Under the pieces are notes generated by a model. It had not been told where the DNA came from and did not search any database. It was given only the letters and a program-made list of their open reading frames with translations. Position numbers and translations under genes: made by a program. Shown here one piece after another: positions 49,085-60,207 of a DNA stretch of 64,000 nucleotides (position 1 is its first letter; each line of letters opens with the position of its first letter). Origin of the DNA: JAGIBJ01 sp032119795 (lineage in GTDB: Bacteria > Actinomycetota > Thermoleophilia > Solirubrobacterales > Solirubrobacteraceae); the NCBI GenBank assembly GCA_032119795.1, contig JAUMFO010000041.1, positions 1 to 64,000 of the forward strand, given 5' to 3'.

Positions 49085-51208
49085 TCAGCGGCCGGCGAGC
49101 GGGACCCGCTGCGTCAGCCGCCGCGCCTTCGCCCCAGCGCTCGCGGAGCCGTCACGGACGGTCGCCTCGATGCGGACGGTCGTTCGGCGGCCGCGAACGA
49201 CGGCGCGGGCCGCTGGCGTGAGCTGTAGCGCGACGCTCTCCGTCCGCCCCCACGGAATCTCAACCGTGTGGCGGGCCAGGACCCCGCCCGCCGCCACGCG
49301 CCGGGCGCCTTTGCGGAGCGTGGCGGTCGCGCGCAGGACGAGCGTTCCACGGCAGGCCTTCGCGCGGTAGACGCACGTCACGAGGACGCGGGTCCGTCCG
49401 CGCCGGTCGACCGAGACCGTGCGACTGACGATCCGCGCCTCCGGTGGCGTCGCGCCGGCGTCTCCTCCACCCGGGCCTGGGCCACCCGTGTGCTCACCGG
49501 TCGGCGGCGAACCCGCTGGAGCAGGCGCCGGGACGGTGACGGGCGTCGCGAGCGGCGCATCGCCTGCCGCCGCACCCGGGGTGAGGATCGTGACCTCGGT
49601 CGCGATCTGCCCGGCCGGTGGCAGCGCGGGCGGCAGCGCAATGAATGGGCCAGACCCGTCGGTTGGCCCCACCACGATCGTGTTGGAGGAGCCATCGGTC
49701 GGGCGAGAGATCACAGCGCCCGTGGGCTGCCCGCTCTCACCGATCAGCACGGTGTTCGACGTGCCATCGGTCGCCGGCCCAGGCGCCCGGGGCACTTCAC
49801 CCACGATGACGGTATTCGACGTGCCGTCGGTGACCTGCACGATCGGCGATGGCCGCACCGGGAGAACGGTGGCGCCACCGGTGGCCGGCGGCGCGGCAAG
49901 GTCTCCACGATCGACCTTCTCGCAGCTGGGGTCGGCGGGGTCGTCGAGGTCAGCGAGGACGCGGTCGATCCCTGGCCCGCAGACCGCGCCCACGTCGCCT
50001 GCAGCGTCGCGCAGCAGCATCGTGTCCTCGCCTTCACCGCCGAGGAGGGAGTCCGAGCCCGCGGCTCCCTCGAGCTGGTCGGCCCCGGCTTGCCCGTCGA
50101 GCGTGTCGCCGGACGCGCCGCCAAGCAAGACGTCCGGTGCGGCGGTGCCAATCAGGATCTCGACGTCGCCAAAGACCTCGTCACGTTGGACGCCGTCACC
50201 GGTCTCGCCGCAGGTGGTCCCGGTCGCGCGGAGCTGGGCTCGGGAGCCGACCGCGACGTCTTCGGGGCCACCGTCGGTGCACTGGCCGTCGCCCACGGCG
50301 ACCTGCACGCCGCGGCGCGCGACCGTCTCAAAGATCACGTCGATCGGGTCCGTGGTGGTCAGGTCGAGGCGGGCGACCCGCTCGAGGTACTGCACGGTGT
50401 CTCGGCCGGCGCCGCCGCCGAGGACGTCGCCGCCGAACCCGCCGATCAGTTGGTCGTCGTCGCTTTGGCCGAGGAGTACGTCGTCGCCCGCGCCACCAAA
50501 CATCCGGTCGTTGCCGGCGCCACCAATCGCGTGGTCGTCGCCATCGCCGCCTTCGAGATGGTCGTCGCCGTCGAGTCCCCGCAGCTGGTCGTCGTCGCCT
50601 CCGCCGAGGAAGCGGTCCAGCCCCGGTCCGCCCGTCAGGGTGTCGTTGCCGTCGCCGCCGATCAGCACGGCCCCTGAGCGATTGCCGACGCCGGAGGCGC
50701 CCGCCATCAACGCGTCGGCGGTGATCGTGTCGTTGCCAGCGTCTCCGATTCCGGTGAAGCGGGTGTCCTGCTGGACGCCCGATCGCAGGAACGTGAGGGT
50801 GTCGTTGCCTTCGCGCAGCGAGGCGGTCGCGATCACCGGGACGCCGCCGAAGATCACGCCCAGTTCTGGCTGGACGGCGTTGAGCGCAAACGGTGGCACG
50901 ACGCAATCGACGCGTTGCTTGCCGACGTTCGTGCAGCCGCCGGTGGCGGTGATGCTCCGATTCGCCGTGAACTTGACGGTCCGCGTGCCCTCAATGCGCT
51001 CGGCCGTGACGACGTCGTCGAGGCTGCTTCCGATCAGCTGGGCGGTGCCCGCCGACGGCGTCGACGCCGTCAGCGTGGTCGCTGCACGAGCGTCTACGGC
51101 CGCGCCGCCGAACACCAACAGCGCGACGCCCAAGGCCATCCACACCGGCGGCACGCCACTGCGATGCCAGCGCCGAGCAACGGATGAACGGCGCGCGCCA
51201 GATCCCAT
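49085..51208 (-). CDS. secreted RTX-like calcium-binding protein
   Basis: 707-residue exported protein with a long basic N-region before a signal peptide ending in AAVDARAA. Residues 175-290 hold RTX nonapeptide-type repeats (GGDGNDTLTGGPG, GGAGNDRMFGGAGDD), and a second block lies near 365-420 (GGASGDTLDGQAGADQLEG). These bind Ca2+ in beta-rolls. A middle region has three TDG(T/S)SNT-type repeats. A proline-rich linker leads to a C-terminal basic beta domain. TACGTT (51220-51215) lies 6 bases before ATG 51208. It converges with the TetR gene. Surface or matrix role likely. Confidence 0.8.
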   Translation of the reverse strand: MGSGARRSSVARRWHRSGVPPVWMALGVALLVFGGAAVDARAATTLTASTPSAGTAQLIGSSLDDVVTAERIEGTRTVKFTANRSITATGGCTNVGKQRVDCVVPPFALNAVQPELGVIFGGVPVIATASLREGNDTLTFLRSGVQQDTRFTGIGDAGNDTITADALMAGASGVGNRSGAVLIGGDGNDTLTGGPGLDRFLGGGDDDQLRGLDGDDHLEGGDGDDHAIGGAGNDRMFGGAGDDVLLGQSDDDQLIGGFGGDVLGGGAGRDTVQYLERVARLDLTTTDPIDVIFETVARRGVQVAVGDGQCTDGGPEDVAVGSRAQLRATGTTCGETGDGVQRDEVFGDVEILIGTAAPDVLLGGASGDTLDGQAGADQLEGAAGSDSLLGGEGEDTMLLRDAAGDVGAVCGPGIDRVLADLDDPADPSCEKVDRGDLAAPPATGGATVLPVRPSPIVQVTDGTSNTVIVGEVPRAPGPATDGTSNTVLIGESGQPTGAVISRPTDGSSNTIVVGPTDGSGPFIALPPALPPAGQIATEVTILTPGAAAGDAPLATPVTVPAPAPAGSPPTGEHTGGPGPGGGDAGATPPEARIVSRTVSVDRRGRTRVLVTCVYRAKACRGTLVLRATATLRKGARRVAAGGVLARHTVEIPWGRTESVALQLTPAARAVVRGRRTTVRIEATVRDGSASAGAKARRLTQRVPLAGR

Positions 51209-51493
51209 CAACCCAACGTACCGCGAATGCGCCACAACACGCGACAGCTGACGGCGCCCCGTGCTCGACGGCGACAGCAGCGATGCGCCTCCGCCGTTGA
51301 GCGTTGGCGGAGCACCCAAGCGCCACGGCAGCCCCAGCCAGCGCAACCCCAAGCGAGAACGCGGGCCCAAACCGCAGATTCGCCGCCGACCGGCGCACGA
51401 GGCGCGAAAGTGAGCCGGCCAACGAACCGCCAGGGCGGCCCTATCCAGCGCTACGTGCAACGACCGAGCGCCCCGCCGACAACGAGGCGCCCA

Positions 51494-51589
51494 GGCCGGG
51501 GGCTGGGTAGCCCCCGGCGAGACCGTTCCCGACTGGAGTGAGCGCCAGCGAGCGTGAGGGTGTGTCGACGGGGGCTACCCAGCCCCCGG
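51494..51589. repeat. long-range inverted repeat downstream of aconitase
   Basis: A segment at 51496-51517 and its exact reverse complement at 51568-51589 (22 nt each), about 50 bases apart. Each copy is itself a hairpin (GGGGGCT-GGGT-AGCCCCC and its complement). The element begins 12 bases after the aconitase stop on the minus strand. It may serve as a transcription end, or be a small palindromic repeat insertion. The remainder of 51209-51601 shows no gene. Confidence 0.7.
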
Positions 51590-51601
51590 CCGGAAACCCC
51601 G

Positions 51602-54355
<2,754 letters not shown>

Positions 54356-54635
54356 AGTGGGCTCCTGAGTCGGGAGGCCAGCAGGTGCAGTGCGAGGCCG
54401 CGACGGGGTCTTGGGAAGGGCGGGCGAGAGCTTCTCTCAACCTACAGGGGTGGGGAAGAAAGCAGGAAGTGGCTCGCGCCCGGACGAGGGACGGTCGCGC
54501 ACCGGCCGCGACTTTGCCTGACCGCGCGTGTTCTGGCCAAGTGATGCATTCGCTAACTACGGGTGCGTAGTCTGTGACACCCATCACCGGTCGGGACACC
54601 TGGTGATGACCCTCTTTCGTCGTTTGGAGCCTTTG

Positions 54636-55745
54636 ATGCCAGACCGTCGCCCCTTCCGTTTGCTTGCCACCACCGCCGCCTCGCTGGCCGCCCTTGCGGG
54701 CGGCGCGGCGGTGGCGTCGCCCGTTGCGTCGGCCGCCACCACGCGCACCCTCCCGGCAGACATCAACAAGCTGCCGCGTGGCGGCGCGATCGAATACGGC
54801 AACGCGACCGTGAAGCTCAGCAGCGGCGCCGCCAGCAAGCTGAAGTCGACTGGCACCAAACTCTCGGGCAGCGGCTCCGCAACCTTCAAGGGCACCACGC
54901 TGGAGTTCGAGGCCTTGGCAGACAGCGGCCCCCTCGACGTGACGGAGATGGTCGGCGCGGCTGGCACCGAGGGTGGCTTCTCCGCCAAGGGCAAGAAGGG
55001 GTCGGTGAAGGTCAGCTCGGTCGTCTTCCAGCCGGGCGGCCTGAACAAGAACGTCGTCGCCAAGGTCGGCGGCAAGCTCGTGGAGCTCGGCTCGCTCACG
55101 GGCGGCAAGGTCACGTTCAGCCGGCAGGCCGACGGCCTCCTCAAGGGCGCGAAGCTGTCGCTCTCGGCCAAAGGCGCAAAGGCGCTCAACGCCAAAACGG
55201 GCGGAGGCTTCGCGGCCGGCTCCTTCGCGACGGTGCAGCTGAAGTTCACGACGCGCGAGCTGCCGATCAAAAACGGCGTCGCCACGCTGACGCTGGCCCC
55301 GGGCCTGCTCGACACGCTCACGGCGAACGGCCTCGACATCACCACCGAGGCCCCCGCCACGCGCACCGGCAACCAGGTCACGATTCAGCTGACGGCCGGC
55401 GCCTTCGACCCGGAGAACGTCACCGGGCGCCTCCAGCTCGAGGGCAAGGTCATGGTCGGCAAGCCCGGCCTCAGCACGGAGCTGTTCGGCTGGCGCGGCG
55501 TCGTGAACGCCAAGCAGAAGGAACTCTTCGCCAACATCAACGAGAACGTTGCCGCCGTCGTCGCCGATATCGACGTGACGGGCTTCACCGCCAACTTCGA
55601 GGGCTCGGCTTTCGTGGCCCGCGGTGTGCAGCTGAAGCTCTCCAAGATCGCCTCGAGCACGATCAAGCAACAGTTCGGGGTCGAGGTGGCGGCCGGCACG
55701 CTGATGGGCACCGTGGAGATGACGGGCGCACTCTCGGGGGAGTAG
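54636..55745 (+). CDS. secreted protein with repeated beta domains
   Basis: 369-residue exported protein. Signal peptide RPFRLLATTAASLAALAGGAAVASPVASAA. Two similar beta domains follow, each with a glycine-rich strand pair (SGSGSATFKGTTLEFEAL; VTGRLQLEGKVMVGKPGLSTEL), reminiscent of HtaA-like surface domains and of the protein at 39618. ATG 54636 has GGAG 7 bases upstream and is preferred to ATG 54606. The promoter region 54356-54635 holds an ACTACG-GGTG-CGTAGT inverted repeat at 54556-54571. Confidence 0.65.
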   Translation: MPDRRPFRLLATTAASLAALAGGAAVASPVASAATTRTLPADINKLPRGGAIEYGNATVKLSSGAASKLKSTGTKLSGSGSATFKGTTLEFEALADSGPLDVTEMVGAAGTEGGFSAKGKKGSVKVSSVVFQPGGLNKNVVAKVGGKLVELGSLTGGKVTFSRQADGLLKGAKLSLSAKGAKALNAKTGGGFAAGSFATVQLKFTTRELPIKNGVATLTLAPGLLDTLTANGLDITTEAPATRTGNQVTIQLTAGAFDPENVTGRLQLEGKVMVGKPGLSTELFGWRGVVNAKQKELFANINENVAAVVADIDVTGFTANFEGSAFVARGVQLKLSKIASSTIKQQFGVEVAAGTLMGTVEMTGALSGE

Positions 55746-55762
55746 CCGGGCCGGGTATGCGA

Positions 55763-55798
55763 AGGGTTGCGGAGTCCCTCCCGCGCATCCGCAACCCT
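55763..55798 (+). terminator. hairpin terminator
   Basis: Perfect 10-bp stem AGGGTTGCGG (55763-55772) / CCGCAACCCT (55789-55798), 18 bases after the stop of the secreted protein gene. No T-run. It separates that gene from the WxL operon. Confidence 0.6.
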
Positions 55799-55854
55799 CA
55801 AGGCTGGGCTGACTCCAGCCGATCACTGGTAGGACCTCCCCCGAGAACGGTCCT

Positions 55855-56424
55855 ATGTTTGCTCACCGTTTCACCCGGACGCTGCTCGCCAGTGCCGCTG
55901 CAATGCTTGCCGCGCTCAGCGTGGCGCCCGCCGCCCGCGCGGCGTCGGCCGACGCCGCCGTCACCGGTGGCACGCTCTCGTTCATCAACTCCACGCCGGG
56001 CGACGTGAGCTTCCCAGCCACCGCGCTCAACGGCACCAACCAGACCACCTCTCAGACGCAGCCGTTCGACGTCAACGACGCCCGCGGAACCGGCGCCGGC
56101 TGGAACATCACCGCGACGTCGACCACGTTCGTCAATGGCGGCAACGCGCTCCCCGTGGCAGCGACGACTCTGGCCACGCAGCCCTCGGTGGCGTGCGACG
56201 CGGGCGTGACCTGCACCCCCGCCACCGTCAGCGGGGTGGGATACCCGTACACGCTGCCCGCCGCCGCCGTCGCGCCGGCGGCCACGCGCATGTTCAATGC
56301 CAACGCCGACACCGGGCTCGGAGCACAGACCATCACGCCGAACTGGCAGCTGGCGATCCCTGCTTCTGCGCGCGCCGGCACCTACACATCCACGTGGACT
56401 TTCAGCCTCGTCAGCGGGCCGTAG
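55855..56424 (+). CDS. WxL-type cell-surface domain protein
   Basis: 189-residue exported protein that is essentially one WxL-type domain after a signal peptide ending in APAARAAS. Residues 72-86 read VNDARGTGAGWNITA, matching the first WxL motif (D-x-RG...GW), and the C-terminus reads AGTYTSTWTFSLVSGP, matching the second. WxL domains bind peptidoglycan non-covalently at the cell surface. First gene of a three-gene operon. TAGGAC at 55830-55835 may be the -10, and an AGGACC/GGTCCT inverted repeat lies between it and the ATG. Its C-terminus is homologous to that of the 57422-59674 product. Confidence 0.8.
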   Translation: MFAHRFTRTLLASAAAMLAALSVAPAARAASADAAVTGGTLSFINSTPGDVSFPATALNGTNQTTSQTQPFDVNDARGTGAGWNITATSTTFVNGGNALPVAATTLATQPSVACDAGVTCTPATVSGVGYPYTLPAAAVAPAATRMFNANADTGLGAQTITPNWQLAIPASARAGTYTSTWTFSLVSGP

Positions 56425-57425
56425 CGCTCGCGGCGGCGCTCGCCGCCGTCCTCGCGCTGTCGCTCACTCCCGCCGCCCACGCCGCGGGCTTCGCGGACGG
56501 CTTCGGCGTTCGCCCGATCAAGCGTCACGGCGATGAGCTCGCACCGTCGTACTTCAAACTGACGGTCAAACCTGGCGACACTCGCCAGGAAGCCGTGGTG
56601 GTGTCGAACAGCTCCGACGGCCCCATCGAGTTTCTCGTCGACGGCGTCGACGGCCTCACGGGGACCACGTCAGGCGTCGTCTACTCCAACCGCGACGACC
56701 GCCACCTGGAAACCAGCCGATGGCTGCGGCCGTCCGAGCGCCGGATCGTCTTGGCGCCTGGGTCTTCCGAGAAGTTCCACTTCACGATCCGGGTCCCGCG
56801 CGACGCCCGCGCTGGCGACCACCTCGCCGGACTCGCTTTCCAGGACGTCAACGAGAAGGCCTCGAAGTCGCGGATGTCGGTCAAACAGGTCTTGCGCGTG
56901 GTCATGGGTGTGCAGCTCACCGTCGCGGGTGGCTCCGCCGCGCAGATCGAACTCGGAGCCCTAAAGATCGTTCCACTTCCGGGCACACAGGTCCCGTCGG
57001 TGGTCCTTGATCTGCGCAACAAGGGAGAGGTCCTCTGCAAGCCGAAAGCTCGCGTCGTCCTCACCGGGCCCGACGGCGCGCCCATCGCTGCCGAGCAACA
57101 GCTCGACACGATTTTGCCGGGTGACGAGATTGCCTACCCGTTGCCATTCAAGGGCAAGCTCGCCGCTGGGACCTACCGCGCAGAGGCCGCCATCGACGGC
57201 TGCGGCGCACACCAGCGTGCCGATGTGTCTGCGACGCTCGCCAGCTCGCTGTCTGGCACGACCCCCATGGCCAACCCAGCGCCGACGGTCGCGGCCGCCA
57301 GCCCGGTTCCCGTCGGTCTGCTCGCTGGCGTTGGGATGGCTGGACTGGCCGGCGGCGGACTGAGCGTGTTTTGGGCGCTGCGGCGCCGGACGCGCCCGGA
57401 GTCAGAGCCGCAGAGCGACGAATGA
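56394..57425 (+). CDS. DUF916-like (WxL-interacting) membrane-anchored protein
   Basis: 343-residue protein. GTG 56394 lies inside the end of the WxL gene (31-base overlap) and gives a proper signal peptide (MDFQPRQRAVALAAALAAVLALSLTPAAHA). Residues 45-210 match the DUF916/WxLIP pattern: PSYFKLTVKPGDTRQEAVVVSNSSDGP, then APGSSEKFHFTIRVPRDARAGDH. A second Ig-like domain (about 195-280) and a C-terminal membrane span (about 310-333) with an arginine-rich stop-transfer tail follow. In Firmicutes such proteins bind WxL partners and tether them to the membrane. Its ATGA overlap with the next gene indicates tight coupling. Confidence 0.78.
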   Translation: MDFQPRQRAVALAAALAAVLALSLTPAAHAAGFADGFGVRPIKRHGDELAPSYFKLTVKPGDTRQEAVVVSNSSDGPIEFLVDGVDGLTGTTSGVVYSNRDDRHLETSRWLRPSERRIVLAPGSSEKFHFTIRVPRDARAGDHLAGLAFQDVNEKASKSRMSVKQVLRVVMGVQLTVAGGSAAQIELGALKIVPLPGTQVPSVVLDLRNKGEVLCKPKARVVLTGPDGAPIAAEQQLDTILPGDEIAYPLPFKGKLAAGTYRAEAAIDGCGAHQRADVSATLASSLSGTTPMANPAPTVAAASPVPVGLLAGVGMAGLAGGGLSVFWALRRRTRPESEPQSDE

Positions 57426-59674
57426 CGCTCGCGCGCTCGTCGGCTCGCGCCTGCGGCGCGCTCCTCGCCATCGCGGCGTTGATGCTGGCGATCGCGAGCC
57501 CCGCTCACGCAGACTGGATCAGCAGCACCGGTGCGCTCGGCGTGCAGCTGCGTGACGTCGCCTGCCCGACGACCACCCTCTGCGTCGCTGCCGCGACCGA
57601 CGGCCGGACGGAGCGCTCGACCGATGGCGGAGCGAGCTGGGCGGCGCAGGGCGCGACCGGCGACCCAGATCTGTGGGGCATCGACTGCCCTAGCGCCACC
57701 GTCTGTTATGCCGCGGGCGTCCTGGGCGAGATCCGCAAGTCGACCGATGGTGGCCAGAGCTGGTCGACGTTCGGAACGACTGCCGACCCGGACCTGACGG
57801 GAATCTCCTGCCCAACCACGACCACCTGCTTTGCTGCCGGCACCCTCGGCGAGATCCGCCGCACCACCAACGGAACGGCATGGACGACGTACGGCGCCAC
57901 CGCCGATCCCGACCTCTACGGCATGTCCTGCGCGAGCACGAGCGTCTGTTATGCCGCCGGCCTGCTCGGCGAGATCCGCAAGACGACCGACGGCGGGGCG
58001 AACTGGGCGACGTTCGGCACGACCGCCGACGACGACCTCTACGGCATCGAATGCCCCACCGCCACGCTGTGTTACGCGGTCGGCCTCTACGGCCCCGTCC
58101 GGAAGACGACCGACGGAATCACCTGGACGACCACCGTGGGCACCAACGCCGACCCTGACCAGTACGGCATGGCGTGCTTCGACAGCACCCATTGTTTCGT
58201 GGCCGGTGTCGTTGGCTGGCTCCGCGGCACCTCCGATGGCACCGTATGGCGCAACGAGGACAGCAACGAAACCAGCTCGCTCTACGGCATGGACTGCGCC
58301 TCAACGCTGCAGTGCGTTGCCGTCGGCGTGGGCGGCAGCATCGTCCGTACGGCCGACGGCGGCGGCGGTGGCTGGGTCGATCGCAGCGGCACGCTCACCG
58401 GCACCCTGGGCGCCATCGACTGCCCGACGACGCTCCACTGCGTGGTCGCGCACATCGACGGACGCTTCGAATACACCGACGACGCCGGTCTGAACTGGGT
58501 CGCCACCGGCGCTTCGGGCGACCCAGACATCGAGGCGATCTCATGCCCGTCGGTCACGGTGTGTTACGCCTCTGGGACGGTCGGCGAGATCCGCAAGACG
58601 ATCGACGGTGGAGCGACCTGGACGACCTATGGCACCACCCTAGATCCAGACCTCAAGGGGATCGACTGCCCGAGCGTGACGGTGTGTTTTGCCGCCGGGA
58701 CCGTCGGAGAGACGCGTCGGACCACCGACGGCACGACTTGGACGACCCACGGCAGCACGGCCGACGACGACCTGCGCGGCATCTCGTGCCCGACCACCAC
58801 GGTGTGTTACGCCGCCGCGCTCGTGGGCACCGTCCGCAAGACCACCGACGGAGGCGCCAACTGGACGACCACCGGCACGTCCACCGACCCCGACGGCTTC
58901 GGCAACGGCATCTCGTGCCCCACGACCACCACCTGCTATTTCGCCGCCATCGACGGCACGATCCGCAAGACCACCAACGGCGGCACCAACTGGGTCGAGT
59001 ACGGCACGGCTGGCGACCCGGATATGTATGGGCTCACGTGCTTCGACGCGACGCACTGCACCGCCGTGGGAGCTGGGGGCGAGGCGATCATCACGTCCGA
59101 CGGCACGACGTGGCGCTCGAAAAACACGGGTGCCGGCACCCTCTACGGGGTCTCGTTCCCGGCCGCCAACCGCGGCTTTGCCGTCGGAGTGAGCGGAGCG
59201 GTCTACATGTTCGTGACTCCCGACTGTGGCGGTGGCGTGCTCGGCATGACGAGCTTTTCGACCATCACGTTCCCAGCCGTGAACCTCGCCGGCCCCCTGA
59301 CCTCGACGGCCTCCGCGAGCCTGACGGTCGACGACAGCACCGGATCGGGTTCTGGCTGGTCGGTGAGCGCCACGTCGACCCTCTTCACGCGCGCCGGCGG
59401 GCAGACGCTGCCAGCGGCGGCCACGAGCCTGCTCTCGGTCTCGAGCACTCCGCAAGCCGGGTTCTGCAGCGGCACGTCGAACACCACGGGCTACCCCGTC
59501 ACCATCCCGGCGGCTGCCACGGCCCCCGCGGCCGTCAAGATCTTTGGCACCCCCGCCTCCAGCGGCGCCGGCGCGTTCGATCTCTTGGGGAACTTCCAGC
59601 TCAGCGTCCCCGCTAATGCCTACGTCGGTACCTACAGCTCGACGTGGACCTTCACCATCTCGAGCGGGCCGTAG
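57422..59674 (+). CDS. 14-blade propeller protein with C-terminal WxL-type domain
   Basis: 750-residue exported protein. Signal peptide 1-30 (ends SPAHA). Residues 46-598 are 14 tandem repeats of about 40 residues of the form CPTTTxCYAAGxxGEIRKTTDGGxxWxxxGTTxDPDLxGI (YCF48/BNR-like blades). Most carry a Cys-x6-Cys pair that could be disulfide-bonded. The blades likely make two seven-bladed propellers, blade 7 and blade 14 being the most divergent. Residues 600-750 are a WxL-type domain (DDSTGSGSGWSVSATS; GTYSSTWTFTISSGP), homologous to the 55855 product. Expected to be a cell-wall-bound binding protein; ligand unknown. Confidence 0.82.
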   Translation: MTLARSSARACGALLAIAALMLAIASPAHADWISSTGALGVQLRDVACPTTTLCVAAATDGRTERSTDGGASWAAQGATGDPDLWGIDCPSATVCYAAGVLGEIRKSTDGGQSWSTFGTTADPDLTGISCPTTTTCFAAGTLGEIRRTTNGTAWTTYGATADPDLYGMSCASTSVCYAAGLLGEIRKTTDGGANWATFGTTADDDLYGIECPTATLCYAVGLYGPVRKTTDGITWTTTVGTNADPDQYGMACFDSTHCFVAGVVGWLRGTSDGTVWRNEDSNETSSLYGMDCASTLQCVAVGVGGSIVRTADGGGGGWVDRSGTLTGTLGAIDCPTTLHCVVAHIDGRFEYTDDAGLNWVATGASGDPDIEAISCPSVTVCYASGTVGEIRKTIDGGATWTTYGTTLDPDLKGIDCPSVTVCFAAGTVGETRRTTDGTTWTTHGSTADDDLRGISCPTTTVCYAAALVGTVRKTTDGGANWTTTGTSTDPDGFGNGISCPTTTTCYFAAIDGTIRKTTNGGTNWVEYGTAGDPDMYGLTCFDATHCTAVGAGGEAIITSDGTTWRSKNTGAGTLYGVSFPAANRGFAVGVSGAVYMFVTPDCGGGVLGMTSFSTITFPAVNLAGPLTSTASASLTVDDSTGSGSGWSVSATSTLFTRAGGQTLPAAATSLLSVSSTPQAGFCSGTSNTTGYPVTIPAAATAPAAVKIFGTPASSGAGAFDLLGNFQLSVPANAYVGTYSSTWTFTISSGP
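57540..59215 (+). repeat. tandem 120-nt coding repeats
   Basis: About 14 imperfect tandem units of roughly 115-130 bases encode the propeller blades. Units share blocks such as GGCGAGATCCGCAAGACGAC and TGTTA(C/T)GCCGCCGG. The similarity is high enough for unit gain or loss by recombination. Confidence 0.75.
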
Positions 59675-59783
59675 AGCAGACTGGGCCGCCGCGAGTTGCT
59701 CGTGAACGGCAACAGGCTGGTCCGTCCCGAGGACGGCGGCGCCCCGCCCGGCCCCGCCTCCCCGGGGCGCGTACAGTCGTGGC

Positions 59784-60161
59784 ATGTCCGCAGAGCGCAA
59801 GACCGTTCCCGCCGCAGGCAACTGGGGCGACATCGTTGGCTACAGCCGCGCCGTGCGCGTCGGCCAGACGATCCACGTCGCTGGGACCACTGCGCCCGGC
59901 GATGACGTCGGCACGCAGACCGCCGGCGCCTTGGAGATCGCCCTTGGCGCGATCGCCGAGCTTGGCGGCACCCGCGAGGACGTCGTCCGCACGCGCCTGT
60001 ACCTCACAAACATCGACGAGTGGGAGGCCGCGGGCCGCGTCCACGGCGAGTTCTTCAACGAGGTTCGGCCCGCCAACACGATGCTCGAGGTGTCGCGGCT
60101 GATCGACCCGTCGCTGCTCATCGAGGTCGAGGTCGAGGCGATCGTGCCCGAGGGCCGCTAG
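59784..60161 (+). CDS. RidA/YjgF family protein
   Basis: 125-residue RidA-family protein, usually a trimeric deaminase of reactive enamine/imine intermediates from PLP enzymes. Features are YSRAVRVGQTIHVAGTTAPG at the N-terminus, DVVRTRLYLTNIDEW, and the C-terminal RPANTMLEVSRLIDPSLLIEVEVEAI. The arginine used by true RidA in this last strand (RSxxEVxxLP) is not present in the same form, so this may be another subgroup. TACAGT (59772-59777) lies 6 bases before ATG 59784. Confidence 0.9.
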   Translation: MSAERKTVPAAGNWGDIVGYSRAVRVGQTIHVAGTTAPGDDVGTQTAGALEIALGAIAELGGTREDVVRTRLYLTNIDEWEAAGRVHGEFFNEVRPANTMLEVSRLIDPSLLIEVEVEAIVPEGR

Positions 60162-60207
60162 CGCCAATCGGCTCCAGGGCACTGGCGCGCCGACCGATAA
60201 TCCGGGC

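Noticed and set aside
51227..51541. 104-residue frame between RTX gene and aconitase
   Set aside because: Arg/Pro/Gln-rich without features; it overlaps the inverted-repeat element and looks non-coding.
57540..59215. possible CRISPR-like or satellite repeats
   Set aside because: Units are imperfect, in frame, and explained by propeller blades.
58174..59616. 480-residue open frame on the plus strand
   Set aside because: An out-of-frame reading of the propeller repeats, rich in Arg/His. The real frame has signal peptide, blades and WxL domain.
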